In this document: positions 9,171-18,711 of the stretch, in pieces | Layout of the letters: each line of letters starts with the position of its first letter | Numbering within the stretch: the first letter of the stretch is position 1 | NCBI RefSeq assembly: GCF_006385595.1 | Contig: NZ_CP041046.1 | Location: forward strand, 868,001 to 932,000 | Length of the DNA: 64,000 bases | From: Luteibacter pinisoli | GTDB taxonomy: Bacteria > Pseudomonadota > Gammaproteobacteria > Xanthomonadales > Rhodanobacteraceae | Direction: 5' to 3' | Translations under genes and position numbers: made by a program | The notes under the pieces: generated by a model | What the model saw: the letters and a program-made list of their open reading frames with translations, nothing else | Databases searched by the model: none | What the model was told of the DNA's origin: nothing

Positions 9171-9857
9171 GCCTTCCCCGAATGGTCAATGCCTCAAAGA
9201 AACGGCAACACGGGGCCGTAGCAGCGGGTACGTGCCCGCCGCTTTCGTTTACTGGAGCTATGAAGAGCCCCTCCCCGCGCTCCGTCGCAAAACGTCCATT
9301 TGCCTCGATCCAAATGAACTAGTCCGCAGATGTACAACAGGGGCATGGCATTGTCCAGCGCCTTTCGGTAGCCGAGCCGTGGCCGTATAGCCGTCTGAAC
9401 GCCTTGCTGCTATGCAGCAGTAAATAAGGTAAGTCTGGGTATTTGTGCGATTTCATGGTGGCGGGGATGGCCCCCGGGGGCGCCTGGTTACCACCCCGTG
9501 AAAAGCCGAAAAAAACTTTCGAATCGGGCCATGGAATAACGCCTTTCATTCATCTTTCCGCCCACATTGGATCGTGGCAAATCTCAATGAAAGTGCGACC
9601 CAGATTATTTAACCCGGGTGGAAATGTCGGCGCCGCAACCGAAAACTGCAAAAACTGGGTTGGCAATTCGGCCTGTCCGACGGAAAGGGGTAACTCCGAA
9701 AGCCCAACACAGGCAGAATAGATACAAATGAAACTTCCGGAAGGCTGGCGGAAGGGCCCGGGTGGGATGCGAAAGTTAACGCAACCAGTCACTTGCCAGC
9801 CCCGCTGTAGAAACTAGACTAGGCCGGTATTGGGGGAGCGGTGGAAGTCAGCCTGGC
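9171..9857. promoter_or_regulatory. Long divergent intergenic region (receptor gene / hybrid kinase gene)
   Basis: This 687 bp gap is less GC-rich than its flanks, and no convincing gene was found in it. Visible structure: an inverted repeat TGCTGC-tat-GCAGCA (9405-9419), and 8-bp perfect arms CTTTCATT/AATGAAAG (9543-9550 and 9586-9593) around a 35-nt loop. It must hold the promoters and leaders of both flanking genes. Short open frames inside have no ribosome sites or coding character. No riboswitch class was recognised. Confidence 0.4.
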
Positions 9858-12029
9858 ATGAAGATCGATCGCGGTAGCGGCAAGCGTGCCGGGCCGGTGA
9901 TGCTCAGCGAGGTCGCCGAGCGGTTGCGCAATCCGCGCATCGACCGCATCGTGGCGAGCTTCCGCGAGCATCACGTGTCGCTCGTGCGCACCGTCCTGCT
10001 CGGCTTCATCGTGGTCTGGACAGCCGCCTGGCTGGATGGCCCCACGGCCATGGCCCGCGAGTCCCATCACGTCTTCCCGCTCGTCCTGGCCCTGTTCGTC
10101 AGCAGCACCTTCTGGATGCTGTTCGTCCGCGCCGGCTGGCTGAAGGTGACACCCAGGCTCGATGCGGTAGGCCAGGTGGCGAACTTCGCCATGGTGGCGA
10201 TGCTCCTGCATCACGGCTTCATGCTGGTGATCACCGTCACGGCCGTGCTGCCGTTCCTGTCGGTGGCCGTGGGCATGCGCTATAGCCGGCGTGCCTTCGC
10301 GGCCAGCGTGGTCGCCTCCGTGGGCATCCTCCTCGTGGCCGCGCCCGACGGCTACTGGCTGAATCGCCCGGCTTATGCGCTCTACGCGCTGGCGCTGACG
10401 GTGGTGCTGCCAATGACGCTCTACCGCATGATCGACGCGCTGCGCGAAGTCTCGGCCGAGGCCATCGCCTCGCGCGAAGCCCAGCACCGTTTCATCTCGA
10501 TGATGAGCCACGAGATGCGCACGCCGCTGAGCACGGTGATCCACGCCGCCTCGCTTATCGACACCGACATGATGAGCGACGACCAGCGCCGGCTCGTGGC
10601 GCTGCTGTCCACCAGTGCCAATGCGCTCCTGCACCGGGTCAACGCCGTGCTCGACGTGGCCTCGTTTGCGGGCGGCAACTTCAACCTGCGCCAGCAGCCG
10701 TTCGCCTTCGACGAAGTGCTTGCGACGGTGGGCGCGGTCTGCCGCCCGGCCGCCGCCGACCGCCGCATCGCCTTCAGCCTCTCGCGCGATGCGTCCGTGG
10801 AAGGTGTGTTCACTGGCGACCCGGGGCGGATCGAACAGGTCCTCTCCAACCTTGCCTCCAACGCGCTGAAGTTCACCCCGCCCGGTGGCACGGTGGACGT
10901 ACGGGTGGAGTTGAGCGAAGGCGTGGGTGGCCGCGATCCGATCATCACCTGCACCGTCAGCGATACCGGCATCGGCATCGCCGATGACGACAAGCAACGC
11001 ATTTTCGATCCGTTCCAGCAGGTGAGCGTGGGCGAGAGCCGCCGCCAGGAAGGCGTGGGCCTCGGGCTGTATATCGTGCGCAATGTGTCGGCGCAGATGG
11101 GGGGCCATCTGGAGGTCACCGACAATCCGCTGGGCGGTTCCGTCTTTACCTGGCGCTTCCCGCTGCCGCGTGCCGCGCGTGGGGCCCGCAGCCTCGCGGA
11201 CGTGCCGCTGGTGGACCTGCTCGACGCGCACCGCGCGCGCGTGGCGCCGCAGTGCTGCCTGGTGGTGGACGACAACGCGGCCAACCGCGAAATCGTCGGC
11301 CGGATCCTCGAGCGCGCCGGCCACTATTGCGCCTTCAGTGCCAGCGGCGACGAAGCGCTGGCAAGGATGAACCAGGGCCGCTTCGACCTGATCTTCATGG
11401 ACCTGCACATGCCGGGCAGTTCCGGCTGGGATGTGCTGGGCCGCATTGAAGTCCTGCGGCGCACGCAGGCCGTGCCGCCCATCGTCATGCTCAGCGCGGA
11501 TTCCAGCCAGGATGCCGTGCGCATCGCCTTCAAGTCTGGCGCACGCGCGTACCTGACCAAGCCGATCGCCGCCCAGCGCCTGCTCGACATCATCGAGACG
11601 ATCGCCTCGGAACGCTCGCTGGCGACCGCGGCACAGGCATGGCAGCCGGAGCTGCCGGGCATGGAACCGCGCCTGGCGGGGACGGCGCCGCTGGACGACA
11701 TGCGTGCGTTGGCCAGCCCCACGGAGTTCGCCAGCTTCCTCGATCTCTGCGCCACGGCCTCCGACGGCCACGTGGATACGCTGCGTGACGCCATGCTGGC
11801 CGGCGACATCGCCGCCGCATCGGAATCGCTGCATGCCTTGCGCAACGTGCTGGGCAATCTCGGCGTGCCCGGTGCGAGCCGCGTCTGCGACGACCTCGGC
11901 GTGCTGATCGACGCGGGCGGCGACATGCGCTCGGCGGTGCTGGAGCTGGATGCGTTGTGCCGTTCCGTGGGCCACTACGTCACCTTGCAACGGCGCCAGG
12001 CGGGCGCGATGGCGAGCAGCCACGCGTGA
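9858..12029 (+). CDS. RpfC-like hybrid sensor histidine kinase (TM-HisKA-HATPase-REC-HPt)
   Basis: 723 residues. About five transmembrane helices (residues 45-200) are followed by HisKA with the phospho-acceptor in MMSHEMRTPL (His218). Next come an HATPase domain (N box NLASNALKF near 331; DTGIGIADD; GVGLGLYIV), a receiver (VVDDN near 466, acceptor Asp in FMDLHMPG near 515) and a C-terminal HPt-like segment with SLHALRN near residue 658. Order, membrane topology and length match RpfC, the sensor of DSF fatty-acid signals in Xanthomonas. No rpfF or rpfG lies nearby, so the signal is open. Its stop overlaps the GTG of the next gene. Confidence 0.85.
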   Translation: MKIDRGSGKRAGPVMLSEVAERLRNPRIDRIVASFREHHVSLVRTVLLGFIVVWTAAWLDGPTAMARESHHVFPLVLALFVSSTFWMLFVRAGWLKVTPRLDAVGQVANFAMVAMLLHHGFMLVITVTAVLPFLSVAVGMRYSRRAFAASVVASVGILLVAAPDGYWLNRPAYALYALALTVVLPMTLYRMIDALREVSAEAIASREAQHRFISMMSHEMRTPLSTVIHAASLIDTDMMSDDQRRLVALLSTSANALLHRVNAVLDVASFAGGNFNLRQQPFAFDEVLATVGAVCRPAAADRRIAFSLSRDASVEGVFTGDPGRIEQVLSNLASNALKFTPPGGTVDVRVELSEGVGGRDPIITCTVSDTGIGIADDDKQRIFDPFQQVSVGESRRQEGVGLGLYIVRNVSAQMGGHLEVTDNPLGGSVFTWRFPLPRAARGARSLADVPLVDLLDAHRARVAPQCCLVVDDNAANREIVGRILERAGHYCAFSASGDEALARMNQGRFDLIFMDLHMPGSSGWDVLGRIEVLRRTQAVPPIVMLSADSSQDAVRIAFKSGARAYLTKPIAAQRLLDIIETIASERSLATAAQAWQPELPGMEPRLAGTAPLDDMRALASPTEFASFLDLCATASDGHVDTLRDAMLAGDIAAASESLHALRNVLGNLGVPGASRVCDDLGVLIDAGGDMRSAVLELDALCRSVGHYVTLQRRQAGAMASSHA

Positions 12030-12877
12030 TCCCGCTCGACGCGCTGGCGCACGACATCGAGGAACGCGAACGCGCGATGCCGGGGCTGAAGCCCGATAAC
12101 CAGGCACGCATCGTGTTCCTTGACGGCGCGGCGCACGAGCGCCTGCCGCTGTCCGTGGTTTACCTGCATGGCTTTTCCGCCAGCCAGGCCGAAGGCGACC
12201 CCGCCCATCGCACGATCGCCGCCGCCTGCGGCGCGCACCTGTATCTCAACCGCCTCCACGACCACGGCTCGGACGAGCCGATGGCCATGGCGGGCGCCAC
12301 GGCGCAGCAGTGGCGCGACGACGCCAAAGCGGCGCTCGATGTGGGCCTCGCGTTGGGCGAGCGCGTCATCGTCGTGGCGACGTCCATGGGCGGCTCGCTG
12401 GCGCTCGACCTGGCTGCCGCGCACCCGGATGCGATCGCGGCGCTCATCCTGTGGTCGCCTGGCATCCGGGTGTTCGACGAACAACAGCTGCGCGCCGTGC
12501 TGCCCATGCAGGGCCCGCTGGTGCCACCGGGCGAGCGCACGGCGTACCAGCGCCAGTACTGGTCGTCCGTGGTGCATTCGGATGCCTACCGCGCCATCGC
12601 GCGGCTGTTCGCCGAGCGCATGCAGGCCGACAACCTGGGCCACGTGCGTTGCCCGGTGCTGATGGGGGCGTGGGATGGCGGGCCGGGCGACAGCGACACA
12701 CTGACCTCGGTGGTGGCGATGCGCGAGGCCTTCCGATGGCTGGGGACGCCACCTGGCCAGCGTCGCTTCATCGCCTACCAGCACGCAGCCCACGTCCTCG
12801 CCAATCCGAACCGCTCGCCCGCCGCGGCCCGCGTGCTCGCGGATGCCCTGGCGTTCCTCAAGGCGCATCGGCCATAG
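12026..12877 (+). CDS. Alpha/beta hydrolase (esterase/lysophospholipase-like)
   Basis: 283 residues from a GTG that overlaps the kinase stop (GTGA at 12026-12029). Visible elements of the alpha/beta-hydrolase fold: an oxyanion-type YLHGFSAS (about residue 48), the nucleophile elbow VATSMGGSLA (Ser near 122, with the first elbow glycine replaced by Ala), and a C-terminal YQHAAHVL supplying the catalytic His. It has no signal peptide and is probably a cytoplasmic esterase of unknown substrate. Coupling to the sensor kinase suggests co-regulation, not a demonstrated partnership. Confidence 0.78.
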   Translation: MIPLDALAHDIEERERAMPGLKPDNQARIVFLDGAAHERLPLSVVYLHGFSASQAEGDPAHRTIAAACGAHLYLNRLHDHGSDEPMAMAGATAQQWRDDAKAALDVGLALGERVIVVATSMGGSLALDLAAAHPDAIAALILWSPGIRVFDEQQLRAVLPMQGPLVPPGERTAYQRQYWSSVVHSDAYRAIARLFAERMQADNLGHVRCPVLMGAWDGGPGDSDTLTSVVAMREAFRWLGTPPGQRRFIAYQHAAHVLANPNRSPAAARVLADALAFLKAHRP

Positions 12878-12966
12878 GTCGCAGGGACTTGCCCCCACGT
12901 TACCGCTATCGTGGCTCCCTGGAGACGATGGGGTGGGGCGTGCGCGGCAACCAGGTGATCACCGCG

Positions 12967-15900
12967 ATGCGGGCGGCAGCGCTGGCCCTGGCCGGCTGGC
13001 TGGCGTTCGTCGGTGCGGCGTGGTCCATGGACACGCGCGACCGCAGTATCGAGCAGTTCTATCACACCGCCTGGACGGTGCGCGAAGGCGCGCCCGGGCA
13101 GGTCACGGCGCTGGCCCAGACCGCGGACGGCTACCTGTGGCTGGGCACGCAAACGGGGCTGTACCGCTTCGATGGCGTGCATTTCGAGCGCTACCGGCCG
13201 CGCGCGGGCGGTGACTTCCCCGCGTCCACCGTCGCCTCGCTCTACGCGCCACCGGAAGGTGGCTTGTGGGTCGGCTTCCGCTACGGCTTCGCCAGCTTCA
13301 TCGAGGGCGACAAGGCCACGCATTACGGGGCGGCGGCCGGCCTGCCCACGGCCACGATCTACGCGATCGCCGGTACGCCGGACGGGCGCATCTGGGGTGC
13401 CACGTTCAACGGCCTGGTGGAACTGCACGACGGCCACTGGCGGATGGTCGGGCCGGCGATGGGCCTGCCGGGCGAGCGTGCGCGCAACCTGTCCGTGGAT
13501 CGCGAAGGCCGGTTGTGGGTCGCTTCGGATGTGGCGCTGGCGTGGCTACCGCCGGGAGCCGACCACTTCGTCGTCGCCACGCAAGACGTCGGCAAGATCA
13601 ACCGTATTGGTGAATCCCCTGACGGCACGATCTGGGTCGCCGATGTCGACCGCGGCGTGATGCCGGCATGGCGCGGCACGCGCGATCCCGCCGCGGCCGG
13701 CCCAACATTGCGCCTGCCGACCGCGGGCCTGCTGTTCGACCGCGATGGCGCGCTTTGGGTGCCGACGCTGGGCGAAGGCCTGCGTCGCGTCCCGCACGCG
13801 GATGCACTCGCCGGCCAGGTGGTGAACGCCGATGGCCAGGCCGCGCAGCGTTTCGTCGAGCGCGACGGGCTCACCTCCGACTACATCAGCGCGATCATCC
13901 AGGACCGCGAAGGCAATATCTGGGTCGGTGGCAGCCGCGGCCTGGACCGGTTTCGCGCCAGCCGCCTCCTGCCCGCGCCGACACCGTCCGGCGCCACGGA
14001 TTTCGCCATCGTCCCCGCGTCCGCGCACGGCATCTGGGTGGGTACGAAGAACCGCCCGCTCGTACGCGTCGACACCTCCGGCGAGACCGCGGTCGCGTTT
14101 CCCCAGGCGATCACGGCGGCCACGCGCGATGGGCAGGCCACGTGGCTAGGCGGCCCCAACGGGGTGTGGACGCTGGAAGGCGACACGCCGAAGGCCTTTG
14201 CCACGCTGCCCGTGGAAGACTTCACCGGCGTGCAGGCCCTCGTGGGCGATGGCCAGGGCGGTGTCTGGGTCTCGATCAACCGCCCGGGGGTCTACCACTA
14301 CAGCCAGGGCGCATGGCATCGCGAGCGCCTGCCGGCCGTCGCCAACGATCCCTCGCCGCTGGTGCTCGTGCGCGATGCGGCGAGCCGCCTGTGGATGGGC
14401 TTTGCGCGCGACACGATCATCGTGCGTGACGCGGCGGGCCACGACACGGTGTTCGGCTCGCGCGACGGGCTCAACGTCGGCAACGTCACCGCGCTGCTTA
14501 TCGATGGCGATGCCATGTGGGTCGGCGGCGAGCACGGCATCAACATCGTGGAAGGTGGCCGCGTGCGCACCTTGCTTTTACAGACCGAATTGCACGGTGT
14601 CTCGGGCATCGTTCGCGACAAGCAGGGCGACTACTGGGCCAACGCGTCACAAGGCGTCGTGCGCCTCGACGGCGACGACGTGGCGCGTGCGCGACGTGAG
14701 CCTGCGTTCCGCGTTCCCGTGGCCTTGTTCGATTCACTCGATGGCCTGCCCGGCACGCCCGCGCAATTCCGTCCACTGCCCACGGCGGTGGTCGCCGATG
14801 ATGGCCGCCTGTGGTTTGCCACGACCAGCGGCGTGGTGTCGATCGACCCGGCTGACGTCCCGCGTAATGCACGGCCACCGCCGGTGATCATTCGTGGCGT
14901 GATGACCGACACGGGTTTCACCCAGGCCACCGGCCGCATGGTGCTCCCGGCGAAGACGGCGCGCCTGCGCATCGTCTACACCGCGACCAGCCTGAGCGTG
15001 CCCGAGCGCGTCAGGTTCCGTTACCGCATGGACGGCATCGATACCCACTGGCGGGATGCCGGTACCGAGCGCGAAGCGGTCTACACCGATCCGCCGCCGG
15101 GGCATTACCTGTTCCGCGTCTCCGCCGCCAATGAGGATGGCGTGTGGAACGAGCAGGGCGCGTCGCTGGCCATCGATGTCGCGCCGGCGTTCTACCAGAC
15201 CACCTGGTTCGCGATCCTGGTGGCCGTGCTGTGCGCCGCCGTGGTGTGGATGCTGGTGCTGATGCGTATCCGCCGCATCGAGGCGCAGCTGCGCGAGCGC
15301 CTGCACGAGCGGCACGCCGAGCGCGAACGCATCGCACGTGAGCTGCACGACACCCTGCTGCAAAGCATCCAGGGCCTGATGATGCGATTCCAGGCCGTGG
15401 CCAATCGCGTGCCGCAAAACGACCCGTTGCGCACGTCGATGGAGACCGCGCTGGACCGGGCGGAGCAATCGCTGGTGGAGGCGCGCGACCGCGTGCGCGA
15501 CCTGCGCGACCACATGGGCGACATCCTGGACCTTGACGTCGGCCTTGTAGAGCTTGCGCGCGCCTATGCGGGCGAACATGCGGTGCCCATCACCGTCGAT
15601 GCGCAGTCCGTCTGGAAGGGGATGGATCCGCTGGCGCGCGACGAACTGTATGGCATCGCCCGCGAGGCCGTGCATAACGCCGTGGCGCACGCCGGGGCCA
15701 GCCGTATCGACGTGAGCCTGCACCGCGATGGCGGCGAGGTGGTGCTCGGTGTCTACGATGACGGTTGCGGCATCGACCCCGACGTTCTCGAGGCCGGGGG
15801 GCGGCCCGGCCATTGGGGCCTGCGTGGCATGCATGAGCGGGCCGCCGCGATCGGTGGCAAGGCCTTCATCACGTCCACGCCAGGCGGAGGCACGCACGTC

Positions 15901-15978
15901 GTCGTGCGCGCGCCGCTCGCCCAGGTGATGCCGGCGCGCGCCTGGTGGTGGCGCTGGCTAAGCGGACGTCAGCGATAG
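12967..15978 (+). CDS. Two-component sensor kinase with periplasmic beta-propeller and Y_Y_Y domain
   Basis: About 1,003 residues. ATG at 12967 is preferred because AGGTGA lies 8 nt upstream and a signal-like helix follows; ATG at 12928 is possible. A long sensor part contains repeated WLG/WVG regulator-propeller blades (residues about 45-620, for example YLWLGTQTGLYRFDG). Then come a Y_Y_Y-type domain (about 640-720), one transmembrane helix near 740, a HisKA_3 dimerisation helix (acceptor His794 in RELHDTLLQS) and an HATPase ending near 990. This layout belongs to NarX/LiaS-class kinases. No response regulator is adjacent, so the partner is elsewhere. The neighbouring GH97 gene hints at carbohydrate sensing. 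Confidence 0.85.
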   Translation: MRAAALALAGWLAFVGAAWSMDTRDRSIEQFYHTAWTVREGAPGQVTALAQTADGYLWLGTQTGLYRFDGVHFERYRPRAGGDFPASTVASLYAPPEGGLWVGFRYGFASFIEGDKATHYGAAAGLPTATIYAIAGTPDGRIWGATFNGLVELHDGHWRMVGPAMGLPGERARNLSVDREGRLWVASDVALAWLPPGADHFVVATQDVGKINRIGESPDGTIWVADVDRGVMPAWRGTRDPAAAGPTLRLPTAGLLFDRDGALWVPTLGEGLRRVPHADALAGQVVNADGQAAQRFVERDGLTSDYISAIIQDREGNIWVGGSRGLDRFRASRLLPAPTPSGATDFAIVPASAHGIWVGTKNRPLVRVDTSGETAVAFPQAITAATRDGQATWLGGPNGVWTLEGDTPKAFATLPVEDFTGVQALVGDGQGGVWVSINRPGVYHYSQGAWHRERLPAVANDPSPLVLVRDAASRLWMGFARDTIIVRDAAGHDTVFGSRDGLNVGNVTALLIDGDAMWVGGEHGINIVEGGRVRTLLLQTELHGVSGIVRDKQGDYWANASQGVVRLDGDDVARARREPAFRVPVALFDSLDGLPGTPAQFRPLPTAVVADDGRLWFATTSGVVSIDPADVPRNARPPPVIIRGVMTDTGFTQATGRMVLPAKTARLRIVYTATSLSVPERVRFRYRMDGIDTHWRDAGTEREAVYTDPPPGHYLFRVSAANEDGVWNEQGASLAIDVAPAFYQTTWFAILVAVLCAAVVWMLVLMRIRRIEAQLRERLHERHAERERIARELHDTLLQSIQGLMMRFQAVANRVPQNDPLRTSMETALDRAEQSLVEARDRVRDLRDHMGDILDLDVGLVELARAYAGEHAVPITVDAQSVWKGMDPLARDELYGIAREAVHNAVAHAGASRIDVSLHRDGGEVVLGVYDDGCGIDPDVLEAGGRPGHWGLRGMHERAAAIGGKAFITSTPGGGTHVVVRAPLAQVMPARAWWWRWLSGRQR

Positions 15979-17750
15979 CAGCCGTAGGTGAACTGGCCCT
16001 TCGCGACCGGACACAGCATCGCGGCGAACCCGCCATTGGTCGGCACATCGAACGATAGCGTCGCATCCGCGGTGACGTTCTGCGTCGAACGCGCGACATC
16101 GCCGCGTCCGCTGCCATCGCGGATGATGTCCGCCCGCCACGGGCCCACGCCCAGCGAGGCCAGCGGTACGCTGAGGCGGCGCGCGGGGCCGGCCGAGATG
16201 GCACCGATGAACCAGCGGTCGCCACTGCGGCGCGCGAAGATCGCCTCCTGGCCGGGTATGCCGGCAATCAGCTTCGTCTCGTCCCACGTGGTGGGAATCT
16301 GGTCGAGGAATGCGAGCGCGTTCGGGCGGCGCTGGTACGCCTCCGGGCTATCCGCCAGGTGCGTCCAGCCGGATTCGAAGACGATGGGCAGCGCCACTTC
16401 GTGGGCGATGCTCGCCTCCTGGCGGCCGACATCGAGCGCGACCGGCGTGTAATCCATCGAGCCCACGACGTTGCGGGTAAACGGCTGGATGGTGTTGCCC
16501 ACGGCCGGCGGATCGTTCTCGGCGCCACGCACGCCTTCCATCGACATCAGGTGCGGCCAGGTGCGGGCCAGGCCATGCGGAATGGTCGCGCCGTGGAAGT
16601 TCACCATGAGCTGCAGGCGTGCCGTGTCGGCCAGCGTCTGGTCATACCAGCGGTAGCGCGCCTGGCTGTCGGATTCCATGAAGTCGATCTTGACGCCCTT
16701 CACGCCCCAGCCCTTCACGCGAGTGAGCCATTCGTTGCGCTTTGCCGGTGTATCCAGCTTGGTCCACGGGAACCACAGCAGCACGTCCACGTGCTTCGCG
16801 TTGGCGTAGCGCACCAGTTCGGGCACCCACGTGTCGCTCCAGCCTTCGTCGACGAGCACGTAAGGCATGCGATTGGCCGCGGCGAAATCGACGAAGGCCT
16901 TCTGCCGTTCAAAGTTCTTCGGGCTGACGTGGTCGCTGATCCACGACCACGCAACGCGGCCCGGGCGGATCCAATGGGTATCGGTGAGCTTCGAGGGATC
17001 GGCCAGGTCGTCGACGAGCGTGGACTCGGTGACCGTGGCGAGATCGCCGGTGATAACGGTACGCCAGGGCGTGACGCCGGTGCTGTCGACGCGGGCATCG
17101 GCCAGCGTGAGGCCGTAGCGCGGCGAATTTGCCACGTGGGCGAGGCGGCTGCCGTCGTAGCGGCCATCCGCGTTCGCTTCCGTGATCAGGACGTAGCGCT
17201 CGCCGCTGCGAAACAGCGACGGGTTGCCGTAGTCGCCCGTCGGCGCGCCGACGGCCGTGGTCTGGATGCGTTCCTTCTCGTAGCTGGGCTCATAGGGCAG
17301 CAGCCAGGCCTGCGCATCGGTGGGCAGCATGTAGCTGGTGGCCTCACCGGTCACCGTGGCCTGCGTCGTGCCGGGCAGCTCGTAGCGGAAGGCGACGCCG
17401 TCGTTGGCCACGCGCACGACGACGTCGAGCTTCTCGCCCTTGTTGTTCTGCAGGGCGTAGCGCGTCTCCGCGAGGTTGGCGTCGCGCACGAGGCGCTTGC
17501 CCGTGGTCATCTGGTAGTGCTCGACCAGGTTACGTTGCGTCGTGCCGATCAGGTGCAGGTCGTGGGTGAGGTCGCTGCCGGCGGTGCGCAGGCCCAGCGT
17601 TGCATCGACCAGGGCCGCGCCCTGCGGGTCGGTGATGCTCAGCACGGGCCGGCCGCCGTCATGGAACACCAGCGTGGCCAGCGGCGGCGTGGCAAAGGCC
17701 GGCATGGCGACCAGGGCGGTGAGGGCGGCGAGACGGCGCGGCATGGTCAT
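15969..17750 (-). CDS. Glycoside hydrolase family 97 protein (alpha-galactosidase/alpha-glucosidase)
   Basis: 593 residues from ATG 17750, preceded by GGAG, with a signal peptide (MTMPRRLAALTALVAMPAFA), so it acts outside the cytoplasm. GH97 layout: an N-terminal beta-sandwich (about 25-250), a TIM barrel (about 255-530) and a C-terminal beta domain. GVKIDFMESD carries an Asp where, as I recall the family, retaining alpha-galactosidases have their nucleophile and inverting SusB-type glucosidases do not. MSMEGVRGAE supplies the conserved acid/base Glu. An alpha-galactoside substrate is therefore more likely than starch, by inference. The 3' end overlaps the converging sensor kinase by 10 bp. 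Confidence 0.87.
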   Translation of the reverse strand: MTMPRRLAALTALVAMPAFATPPLATLVFHDGGRPVLSITDPQGAALVDATLGLRTAGSDLTHDLHLIGTTQRNLVEHYQMTTGKRLVRDANLAETRYALQNNKGEKLDVVVRVANDGVAFRYELPGTTQATVTGEATSYMLPTDAQAWLLPYEPSYEKERIQTTAVGAPTGDYGNPSLFRSGERYVLITEANADGRYDGSRLAHVANSPRYGLTLADARVDSTGVTPWRTVITGDLATVTESTLVDDLADPSKLTDTHWIRPGRVAWSWISDHVSPKNFERQKAFVDFAAANRMPYVLVDEGWSDTWVPELVRYANAKHVDVLLWFPWTKLDTPAKRNEWLTRVKGWGVKGVKIDFMESDSQARYRWYDQTLADTARLQLMVNFHGATIPHGLARTWPHLMSMEGVRGAENDPPAVGNTIQPFTRNVVGSMDYTPVALDVGRQEASIAHEVALPIVFESGWTHLADSPEAYQRRPNALAFLDQIPTTWDETKLIAGIPGQEAIFARRSGDRWFIGAISAGPARRLSVPLASLGVGPWRADIIRDGSGRGDVARSTQNVTADATLSFDVPTNGGFAAMLCPVAKGQFTYGCYR

Positions 17751-17865
17751 CAGGGACTCCTTGGGCAGGGTTGCCAGGCCGCCGAGCATTCCACAGGCGC
17801 GCATGGCCGCTCAAGCAAGACGCCTCGCGCGTGAGAACCACGTCAACGTAAGGGCCGCGTGTACC

Positions 17866-18711
17866 ATGCCGCGCATGACCGACGGACCCGCCGCCTTCCT
17901 GGCCCTGCTCGACGACGATCCGACCTGGCGCGTGCCGGGCGCGTTTCGCTGGCGCGCCGATGCGGCCGACCAGCTGGACCTGTGGCTGGTATCGCTGGAC
18001 GACCCTGCGCAGCGCCAGCGTGCCGAAGTGTTGCTCGATGCGATGGCCGCCGCCGATGACGTGTTGTTCGCCCAGGTGCGCGATGCGATCCGTGCTGGCG
18101 AGGGGAGGGCGGCGCTCTCGCCGTGGCTGGACGTCGGTGAACCGACCGGTGCGCACTACGACGCACTCGATGCACTGATCGCGGGCGTCTTCGCCCTTGC
18201 CGAACCCGTGCCCGACGATCCGCGGCCGCCGGCCGACATGGTCTTCTACCAGCCGACGCCGATGCGGCACATCGTGGACGCCGTGCAGCGCGCCGCGCTG
18301 TCGCCGGCGGACCACGTGCTCGACCTGGGCTCGGGGCTGGGACACGTGCCTCTGCTGGTGCACGTGTTGAGCGGCGCCGCGGTGTCGGGCGTCGAGCGTG
18401 AACCGGCCTACGTGGCGAGCGCGCGTGAGGCGGCCGTGTCCCTGGGCCTGCCCGAGGTGAGCTTTACCTGCGCGGATGCGCGCGAAGCGGATATCAGCCG
18501 CGCCAACGTGTTCTACCTGTTCACCCCGTTTATCGGGCCGGTGCTACGCGACGTCATCGCGCGGATCGAAGCCGAAGCCCGCACGCGCCCGCTACGCGTC
18601 GTCGCACTTGGCCCCTGCACCCGCACCTTCGCTCGTCAGGCCTGGTTGCATACCGACGCGCCCGACCCCGAAGCGGCCGACCGCATCGTCATCTTCCACA
18701 GCCGTCGCTAG
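17866..18711 (+). CDS. SAM-dependent methyltransferase-like protein
   Basis: 281 residues; ATG 17866 is favoured by AAGGG 11 nt upstream, and ATG 17875 is the alternative. The C-terminal half carries a class I methyltransferase core: motif I VLDLGSGLGHVPLLV (about residue 148), an acidic residue at the end of strand 2 (GVEREPAYV) and NVFYLFTPFIGP where motif IV is expected. The N-terminal 110 residues are helical and unassigned. The substrate cannot be predicted. It shares a divergent 115-bp promoter region with the GH97 gene and its stop overlaps the converging SGNH hydrolase by 4 bp. Confidence 0.75.
   Translation: MPRMTDGPAAFLALLDDDPTWRVPGAFRWRADAADQLDLWLVSLDDPAQRQRAEVLLDAMAAADDVLFAQVRDAIRAGEGRAALSPWLDVGEPTGAHYDALDALIAGVFALAEPVPDDPRPPADMVFYQPTPMRHIVDAVQRAALSPADHVLDLGSGLGHVPLLVHVLSGAAVSGVEREPAYVASAREAAVSLGLPEVSFTCADAREADISRANVFYLFTPFIGPVLRDVIARIEAEARTRPLRVVALGPCTRTFARQAWLHTDAPDPEAADRIVIFHSRR

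Noticed and set aside
9443..9792. Small genes in the receptor/kinase gap
   Set aside because: The short frames have no ribosome site, no family pattern and no coupling to neighbours.
9819..12107. 762-codon open frame on the minus strand
   Set aside because: Antisense shadow of the RpfC-like kinase, His/Arg-rich without domain pattern.
12310..12966. N-terminal extension of the propeller kinase
   Set aside because: It overlaps the alpha/beta hydrolase gene in another frame and has no domain; the signal-like helix starts near 12967.
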